Position numbers and translations under genes: made by a program. Positions 34,959 through 41,628 of a DNA stretch of 64,000 bases are shown piece after piece (within the stretch, counting starts at the first letter, position 1; each line of letters opens with the position of its first letter). The notes below the pieces were generated by a model. The model was not told the DNA's origin, made no database searches, and was given only the letters and a program-made list of their open reading frames with translations. Source of the stretch: Helicobacter fennelliae (GTDB taxonomy: Bacteria > Campylobacterota > Campylobacteria > Campylobacterales > Helicobacteraceae); the NCBI RefSeq assembly GCF_900451005.1, contig NZ_UGIB01000001.1:744001-808000 (forward strand), given 5' to 3'.

Positions 34959-35763
34959 TTAGTTTCCTTAAATCTATATTTTGAATAAATCTATCAAGTG
35001 GTTGAATAACTCTAGTTTGCATTTCATCTAAATCAAACTCACACCCTCCATTTGTGCATATATACCCCTCATCTTCAAAAACACATACTTGAGTATAGCG
35101 ACTATTTGAGCTTAATTCTTGCAATGCTTTGGAAGCCTCTATAATGGTTTCTTTATATTCTTTTGAAAAAAACTTACTATACAATTTAAAATGAGCTAAA
35201 CCTTTAACAGAAAAAATATCAAGTATCATATTGCCCTCACAAGTATAAAAAGTATCTTTATCTATGAGAGAACTTGTATCTACGATAGTATTAGTACTAA
35301 GCAATAGAATCCCCATTTTATAAACCCTTGCTATACAGGGCTTATAATGATGTGGTTTAAGACCAAAATGGACTGAATTAATATTTTCGTATATTATTCC
35401 ATTTTCGCGTGCTGTGCTAAATGTTTCTTCAACTTCTTTTTTATCATCGTTTTTTGCCAATAAAAAACAACGCATATTATCTCTATAATCTATAAAATTT
35501 TTAGCAAATTTTTGCATTTGTTCCCTTGTCTCCCACCCTTGTTTTGTGTCCTTCGGGATACTCTTTAGTATTGAAAAATAGAGTTTAGAATACAGCCTAT
35601 CTAGATTCTGTAATTCCCCACTAGAATCCTCACATATCATCTTTTCTACTTTTGTAGTAGCCTTAGCACAATCAAAGCTAGGTTTTGCTTCTTTTGCACT
35701 TTCTGCATAAGCTAAATTCACACATAGGCTTAACATTGTAAAAATTATCATAGAGTATTTCAT
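34927..35763 (-). CDS. LprI-domain secreted protein
   Basis: 278 residues with signal peptide MKYSMIIFTMLSLCVNLAYA and the LprI motif AKPSFDCAKATTKVEKMICE. The body is helical with several Cys (RCFLLAKNDD, KPCIARVY, YTCEGNMI, VCVFEDEGYICTNGGCEFD), the last group probably disulphide-bonded. Its last 11 or so codons run into the repeated spacer. It starts 22 bases after the short vgrG, so it is the first of three LprI genes that separate that vgrG from the GH24 effector. Confidence 0.65.
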   Translation of the reverse strand: MKYSMIIFTMLSLCVNLAYAESAKEAKPSFDCAKATTKVEKMICEDSSGELQNLDRLYSKLYFSILKSIPKDTKQGWETREQMQKFAKNFIDYRDNMRCFLLAKNDDKKEVEETFSTARENGIIYENINSVHFGLKPHHYKPCIARVYKMGILLLSTNTIVDTSSLIDKDTFYTCEGNMILDIFSVKGLAHFKLYSKFFSKEYKETIIEASKALQELSSNSRYTQVCVFEDEGYICTNGGCEFDLDEMQTRVIQPLDRFIQNIDLRKLNANQNNEFKL

Positions 35764-35785
35764 AGAGTTTTCCTTATTTGCAATT

Positions 35786-37258
35786 TCACTCCGCCTTTAC
35801 CTCCCCACCTTTAACTATAAGTCCATTAGAATCTATGACTACTTCTACTCCACCAGCTTTAATAATAACACAATCTCCCTTAGCAGTAATAGAAGTATCT
35901 CCTACTTGGTGAAGGATAGTGTTACCAGCATTAACGCTATAATTGGTTTGAATCTCTGAATTTGAAGAATCAGCCTCAAGACTTAAATTTTCATTTGTTG
36001 TTAAACTCATTGCTTTAGAAGATTTTAATATCGTTTTTTCATTGCTTACGAGAGTATAGTTTTGTGTGGTATTTATATCCATATCTCCCTCTACATTTTG
36101 CATCAAAGATTTTTCTATATGTGTTTGCACTTCTCCTTTAATCTCTTCGTGTTTATCTCCCTTTATCTCTCCTTTTACACTTCCCCCTATCTCTACCCTT
36201 TTATCTTCCCCTACACTCTCACTACTATCCTTAGCTACTCTAAGTTTATTACTTGCTCCTACATTTAAAGTATGACTTAATCCTACAATGGTATCTTTAG
36301 ATAAAGCCACATTTGTATTATATTCTCCTCCAATACTTACAATCTTTGCTAAATCTATGGTTTGCGTATGAATCTTTTTAATCCTTTCATTATATGCTCC
36401 CTCTACTATGGAATCTTTATTATTCTGTATCTTTTGAGTGAAGTTATGTTTAATGAGTTCTTCATAATCTCTTTGTGCTTGAAGATAGATTTGTTCTTTC
36501 TCTTTTATATTAGAGAGCGTGATTTCATTTAATCCAGATTCTACTATAGAAGAGTTTGTATCCTCTGTCTCTTTTGTATTATTAAGAGTTCTTGCACTTA
36601 AACTTGTTTGATGAGCATTTAAAGGCAAAGGAGGCAAGGCAGGATTACTTTGGTTATACAGACTAGCACTGATATAAGGCTTATCTATATCCTCATCAAA
36701 GAAACTTACAATCACTTCATCTCCCACTCTTGGAGTATGATACAAACCTGAACTTATACTTGCAATAGGAGAGCTTACTCTAAGATAAGGAGAGTAATGA
36801 TAAGAATAGGCTTTCGTTTGTGAATTGTTACTATCCACATCATTGTTTGTTGTGTGATTTTCTTGTGAGTGTATATTCTCCTCTGTCTGTGTTGTATTGC
36901 TTAAAGTATCATTGGTTGTTTGTGTATGAGTGTTAGTATTTCCATTAATGTTTTGAAGAGTGCCTTGTGAATGGTTATTCTCTATATTTTTTCCTTGAAC
37001 ATTATTTTGTTCTTTCACTCTTGCATTATCTATAACCTCTTGAGAAGCAAAGCAATTTATTCGGACCTTTACTCTACCAAAGTTATCTGTATGAATAGTA
37101 TTTCTTTCTCCATCTATATCCTCACTCTCTCCAATAACAACTCCTAAAGTGCTACTAGGAGCTTTAGGCTTACTCTTTAAAGAGGGAGTATAGCTAAAGG
37201 TAATAGGTAAAAGGGTGAGGGTATTACTATAAGAGTGAGATGTGTTTGAAGCACTCAT
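35786..37258 (-). CDS. Short VgrG lacking the N-terminal hub (needle variant 3)
   Basis: 490 residues. The sequence begins SASNTSHSYSNTLTLLPITF and from there matches the full VgrGs almost exactly, including the OB-fold region, the Asn/Thr/Gln-rich insert, YLRVSSPIASISSGLY, the beta-needle and the common end. About 500 residues of gp27-like hub are absent. The ATG overlaps the stop of the preceding immunity gene by ATGA, so it can be translated. Without the hub it probably cannot cap Hcp alone. It may be a recombination reservoir, or trimerise with others. Confidence 0.7.
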   Translation of the reverse strand: MSASNTSHSYSNTLTLLPITFSYTPSLKSKPKAPSSTLGVVIGESEDIDGERNTIHTDNFGRVKVRINCFASQEVIDNARVKEQNNVQGKNIENNHSQGTLQNINGNTNTHTQTTNDTLSNTTQTEENIHSQENHTTNNDVDSNNSQTKAYSYHYSPYLRVSSPIASISSGLYHTPRVGDEVIVSFFDEDIDKPYISASLYNQSNPALPPLPLNAHQTSLSARTLNNTKETEDTNSSIVESGLNEITLSNIKEKEQIYLQAQRDYEELIKHNFTQKIQNNKDSIVEGAYNERIKKIHTQTIDLAKIVSIGGEYNTNVALSKDTIVGLSHTLNVGASNKLRVAKDSSESVGEDKRVEIGGSVKGEIKGDKHEEIKGEVQTHIEKSLMQNVEGDMDINTTQNYTLVSNEKTILKSSKAMSLTTNENLSLEADSSNSEIQTNYSVNAGNTILHQVGDTSITAKGDCVIIKAGGVEVVIDSNGLIVKGGEVKAE

Positions 37259-37923
37259 CTATTAATCTTTCCTATCCACTTTATAATATTTCCTTTTGAA
37301 TCTATTTCAACACTTAAGTCTTTGTATTTGTTATAAAATCTAGGGGCTAGGATTTCATTAAAGTATTTTGTGCCTTTCTCTGTGCGGATTACATTTATAT
37401 CCCAAGAATTCCAATCTTTAGGATTATTCCAAAGTATTTTAGAATTTTCTTTTTTGTCGTTGCTATATAAATAATTTTGATATTGATAAAAAAATATTTC
37501 TTTAAAATATTTCCAAGCTTCAAACGAAGAGTTAAAAGAATGAAACAAGCTTTTTTCTTCATCTTTGCAAGTAAAATCTATCAAATTACCCAAAAAACAC
37601 TCACCAATCACTCCTATATATTCACTTGCATAACTAGGTTTAGGATCATTTTCAAAAAGTGTCTTATCTAAAACATCAAATGGATAAACATCATATTGCC
37701 CCATAAATACTTCATCAATTTCAAAGTTAGACTCTGCTTCTGCCAAAATATAATGCTCAAAGTATTCTAAAATATCTATTTTTGTAATATTTGAATTGCT
37801 TAATAGTAATTTTAAATCCAATGCCTCATCACCTAAAACAGCCGCTATTTTTTTATCCATACCGATTTTATAAATAGAATCAAATATAAATTTATCAATA
37901 CTTTCTAAGACCTTATACCTCAT
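37255..37923 (-). CDS. Cytoplasmic immunity candidate for 37920-40397
   Basis: 222 residues, acidic, no signal peptide and no membrane span, hence cytoplasmic. It overlaps the effector stop upstream by ATGA and its own stop overlaps the short vgrG start by ATGA. An intracellular immunity protein fits an effector whose tail looks like a nuclease. Family not recognised. Confidence 0.6.
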   Translation of the reverse strand: MRYKVLESIDKFIFDSIYKIGMDKKIAAVLGDEALDLKLLLSNSNITKIDILEYFEHYILAEAESNFEIDEVFMGQYDVYPFDVLDKTLFENDPKPSYASEYIGVIGECFLGNLIDFTCKDEEKSLFHSFNSSFEAWKYFKEIFFYQYQNYLYSNDKKENSKILWNNPKDWNSWDINVIRTEKGTKYFNEILAPRFYNKYKDLSVEIDSKGNIIKWIGKINR

Positions 37924-40397
37924 TTTCTTATCGTCTCCAAATTATGAATAATCTTTTCTTTTTTGTTTATATCTATGGCTTTACCACCTGTTTGAGAATT
38001 AGAGCGGATGCCTATAGGAGTGCCATCATCTAAAAAATATTCTAACACATTTACCTCCTCTTTTTGCCCTGTTTTTTTCACTTTTATTGTTTGTTTATGT
38101 TCTCCAATATATTTTGCATTTTTTGTAAATTTATTTACTAATTCGTCTAATTCTTTTGTGTTTCTTACAAAATGGACTCTCTTACTTCGTGTGATGCCTA
38201 ATTCTTTAGCCGTTGGCAACTTATCCACCACCTCCAACACCTCTTCTCTCGTCAAACTCCTATTAAAATTTGTTGCTCCTTTATTCACCTTATTAGTTCT
38301 ATTCTTTGGCTTATATCTACCTCTTGAGATTACAGCTAGTCCCAAATCTAATGCTAAATCTTTTGCAGTATCTAGCCAATCATTTTCTTGTTCTATATCA
38401 TTGGTATTATTCTCTTCTTGCTCTTCAGGTAAGATAATCTCTATAAACTCATCACTCTCATCTAATGTTTCTATTCTTATAACATTATCAGGGATTGTCG
38501 CTTGATAATGCACATCTATTCCCACATCTCTATTTGCTCTCCATAAATAAGCAAAGAATCTTATTTGCTTATTCTCCCATTCTTCTTTGAAAGGAATATT
38601 GACTATTTCCCCTTTAATATTTTCTAATTCTTTAAATCTCTTAGAATAAACCAGAGGTTGTGTCTTATTGACTTGCTTTAATGTTTGCTCTATCTCTTCA
38701 TCTCTATCAAATACAATGTATCCCCATTTAGTTTTATGTTTATATCTTTGTATAGATTCTTTAAGAAGACTTTGTTCATCACCTTGTATATTTTTCTTGT
38801 GAGAATCTTTAAGAACATAATGGGCTTGAAGTGTGATAGATTCTATAAGATGATGTTCTAAAGGTGAATTAAAAGAATTGTGATTGTATTCTTGTGGTAT
38901 ATACTCTATGGCATTAACTTTAATATTGGGCTTTATATTGTCATTGAGAGTGATAGCTTTAGGAATGTTTTTCTCAAAGCTTAATCTTTGCTCTAAAAGT
39001 TCTCCTACTTGTTTATCCTTTGGTTGGATAGTTTTAGAAGGAGAGATTTTGATATGAAAGTCTTTTTGTTCTTCATCTAAACCATACCTATTTAATACAA
39101 AATACAAATCTGAATTAGTCATCTTAGAGCTGACATAAGCATTATGAAATTCTATAAAGCCATTTTCATCACTTTTAGCCCTATCTACAAAAGAATAAAA
39201 GTTTGGAGAATACACATAAATCTCTCTATTACTTAAAGCTTCTTTTTTATGATTAAAGCATTGGGCTTTGATGTGTATAGGGAGAGCATCTTTTGGAGTA
39301 GAGAGAGAAAGAGAAGAGTTTGTGGAATCTTTAGTGGAATAAGAGTGGGTAGGATAAGCAAGATAGTTTGGAAAAGTATGGAGAAGTGTATCTATATCAA
39401 GGGCATTAGAGTTTTTGTTTAAGAGAAGTTCTATAAGGGATTGGTAGTCTTTGGAGGATAAAGTAGGATTTGGCACTAATTCATATTCTAAAGGATTAGA
39501 ATCAAACATAGAAAAGAAAGATTGGAGTTTGGGTTTTAGATTATCAATAAGAGGTTGTATGAGATGTTCGGCAATTGAATCAGTTACCCATTTGCCTACT
39601 TGAGTATTAAGAAATAATCCAATGCCTACTGCGGCAAGGGCAGAGATAGCAACAGCGGGCAAGACAGGTAAAGCTGCTATACTTAGCCCCATTGATGAAG
39701 CCATTAAGGATAAACCTATCTTTGTTGCAATATATGTCCCAGCTATTTCTGCTCCAAGAGTTACCCCAGCTTTTAATAAATCCTTACCATTATTGCCATA
39801 ATTATAAGTTAAACTTACTGAAGCACCCTCTGTTTGAAATAATACACTAGCCAAGATTCTGCCTTTAGTTCCAAGTCCTTTAGTTGATTCTTTGAGTGAT
39901 TTATCTACCCCATATTTCTCTGCTAATGTTGCCATTGAAGCAAACACTCCACTTAATCCACTCATTAGAGTATCTGCTATGTTACCTTGATATTCTAGCA
40001 AATTTGTATTAGATTCTATGACTAAAGTTGAAGTATTATCCTTATTGATAATTTCTTTAGCTGTAATGTTAGAATCTTCATAGGTAAAGGGTTGGTTTGT
40101 ATTATTTTGGTGTGCAGATTCTGTGTTGGTCGTAGATTCTATATTGTTTTGTTTGTTTAATGTTGTGGCATTTTTTAAAAACTCTTCACAATCAATATTG
40201 CACATTATAACTTCTGCAAAAGGAATACGATTATATGTATCTTTAGAATCATAAAGTTTAAGATTATTATTTGGATTATAAGTAGCATTGGGGTTAGAAT
40301 CTATAATACCAGCCTTAACATCAAATCCTTTATTACTAGAGTTAGGTAAGCCTATTTTAATACCTGCTGTGTTGGATTCATTGCTATCGTGATTCAT
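37920..40397 (-). CDS. T6SS effector with nuclease-like C-terminal domain
   Basis: 825 residues. About 1-190: N-terminal region shared with the truncated effector at 41068-41598 (KLYDSKDTYNRIPFAEVIMC, TYEDSNITAKEIINKDNTST). About 205-265: glycine/alanine-rich hydrophobic helices, likely to cross or insert into a membrane. About 520-640: adaptor module with ITLQAHY, TKWGY (556-560) and RFFAY (613-617). After a basic linker (PKNRTNKVNK), about 710-825 is a compact basic domain ending LDDGTPIGIRSNSQTGGKAI, a pattern seen in polymorphic nuclease toxins. The exact family is uncertain. The next gene is a signal-less immunity candidate. Confidence 0.65.
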   Translation of the reverse strand: MNHDSNESNTAGIKIGLPNSSNKGFDVKAGIIDSNPNATYNPNNNLKLYDSKDTYNRIPFAEVIMCNIDCEEFLKNATTLNKQNNIESTTNTESAHQNNTNQPFTYEDSNITAKEIINKDNTSTLVIESNTNLLEYQGNIADTLMSGLSGVFASMATLAEKYGVDKSLKESTKGLGTKGRILASVLFQTEGASVSLTYNYGNNGKDLLKAGVTLGAEIAGTYIATKIGLSLMASSMGLSIAALPVLPAVAISALAAVGIGLFLNTQVGKWVTDSIAEHLIQPLIDNLKPKLQSFFSMFDSNPLEYELVPNPTLSSKDYQSLIELLLNKNSNALDIDTLLHTFPNYLAYPTHSYSTKDSTNSSLSLSTPKDALPIHIKAQCFNHKKEALSNREIYVYSPNFYSFVDRAKSDENGFIEFHNAYVSSKMTNSDLYFVLNRYGLDEEQKDFHIKISPSKTIQPKDKQVGELLEQRLSFEKNIPKAITLNDNIKPNIKVNAIEYIPQEYNHNSFNSPLEHHLIESITLQAHYVLKDSHKKNIQGDEQSLLKESIQRYKHKTKWGYIVFDRDEEIEQTLKQVNKTQPLVYSKRFKELENIKGEIVNIPFKEEWENKQIRFFAYLWRANRDVGIDVHYQATIPDNVIRIETLDESDEFIEIILPEEQEENNTNDIEQENDWLDTAKDLALDLGLAVISRGRYKPKNRTNKVNKGATNFNRSLTREEVLEVVDKLPTAKELGITRSKRVHFVRNTKELDELVNKFTKNAKYIGEHKQTIKVKKTGQKEEVNVLEYFLDDGTPIGIRSNSQTGGKAIDINKKEKIIHNLETIRK

Positions 40398-40413
40398 TGG
40401 TTATTTCCTTAGA

Positions 40414-41055
40414 CTAATATATATCAAATTGTTTGTCCAAATCATAACATAAAGTATCTATATTTGCGCCCTGTGCTTTTAGAGCCTCTTTGGTTTTTTT
40501 GATAAGAAAATCGTGTAAATAACATTGTTCGGTTATTTCGTTGTAGAGTTTTGGAGATATATAAATATCCCAAGCAGTCAAAGAAATATTATAATAGGGT
40601 TTGAGTTGCCAAGAAGCAAAATATTTTTTCTTGAGATTACCTAGTGGAAAAATTATTATCAAGCTAGGCGAGGTAGCAGGAAGTGTCCCTGTGGAACCTA
40701 AAGTTCTTATCGCACCCGCTTCCCCAAACTTAAAGAATCCCTTTTGCATTCTAAACCACTTTCTACGCTCAAAGCCTATGCCATTATTTGTAACATAAAA
40801 GCGATTTTTGCGTGTGTAAAATAAACGATATGAACTAAGCAGTGTAAAGGGAATGCCAAGAATCAATGATGTGATAAGAAATGGTTTCTCTATTTCATTG
40901 AATAAAAAAGCTTCTATGCCAACATATACCATAGCAATGCCAAGAAAAAGTATCATAAAATACATCAAATAATCCCACCAAGTAGGATTATGCCTTATCT
41001 CATACAGAATCTCCTCTCCAAACTCATCAACTCTTATATCTTGTTTTTCATTCAT
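40414..41055 (-). CDS. Two-span membrane protein, candidate immunity
   Basis: 213 residues with two adjacent membrane spans (about 30-50 LMYFMILFLGIAMVYVGIEAF and 60-78 FLITSLILGIPFTLLSSYR) and a large soluble C-terminal part. It lies between a truncated effector and the full nuclease-like effector. Its start is 13 bases after the truncated effector's stop, so it was probably the immunity gene for that effector's lost toxin tail. Family not recognised. Confidence 0.5.
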   Translation of the reverse strand: MNEKQDIRVDEFGEEILYEIRHNPTWWDYLMYFMILFLGIAMVYVGIEAFLFNEIEKPFLITSLILGIPFTLLSSYRLFYTRKNRFYVTNNGIGFERRKWFRMQKGFFKFGEAGAIRTLGSTGTLPATSPSLIIIFPLGNLKKKYFASWQLKPYYNISLTAWDIYISPKLYNEITEQCYLHDFLIKKTKEALKAQGANIDTLCYDLDKQFDIY

Positions 41056-41067
41056 ATTCTTGCCTTA

Positions 41068-41598
41068 TCAACACTTCGTGCTTGAAATAATAGCCAAGAT
41101 TCTGCCTTTAGTTCCAAGTCCTTTAGTTGATTCTTTGAGTGATTTATCTACCCCATATTTCTCTGCTAATGTTGCCATTGCCCCAAACACTCCACTTATT
41201 CCACTCATTAGTGTATCAGTGGTATTACCTTGATATTCTAGCAAATTTGTATTAGATTCTATGACCAAAGTTGAAGTATTATCCTTATTGATAATCTCTT
41301 TAGCTGTAATGTTAGAATCTTCATAGGTAAAGGGTTGGATACTATTGCTTTGTGAAGTAGTAATGCTTATTGGAGATTTTGTATTTTCTTGAGTAGTAAT
41401 ATTAAAATCATCTTGCTTTATTGGTATTGAAGTATTTTGTAAAAACTCTTGACAATCAATATTACACATTATAACTTCTGCGAAAGGAATACGATTATAT
41501 GTATCTTTAGAATCATAAAGTTTAATATTATTATTTGGAGCAAATAGAGTCCTATAATCTACCCCTCCCTTCTTATATGGCAATCCTTGCAGAAGCAA
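41068..41598 (-). pseudogene. Truncated T6SS effector N-terminus
   Basis: 176 codons matching the first 183 or so residues of the 37920-40397 effector (KLYDSKDTYNRIPFAEVIMC, EKYGVDKSLKESTKGLGTKG), then ending abruptly after KGRILA with a few foreign codons. The only start is a weak TTG at 41598. The frame is open back to the vgrG stop: the codons after that TGA continue in the same phase (GEDAKSNFDPLL). It has lost its toxin domain. Confidence 0.65.
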
Positions 41599-41628
41599 TG
41601 GGTCAAAGTTGCTCTTAGCATCTTCCCC

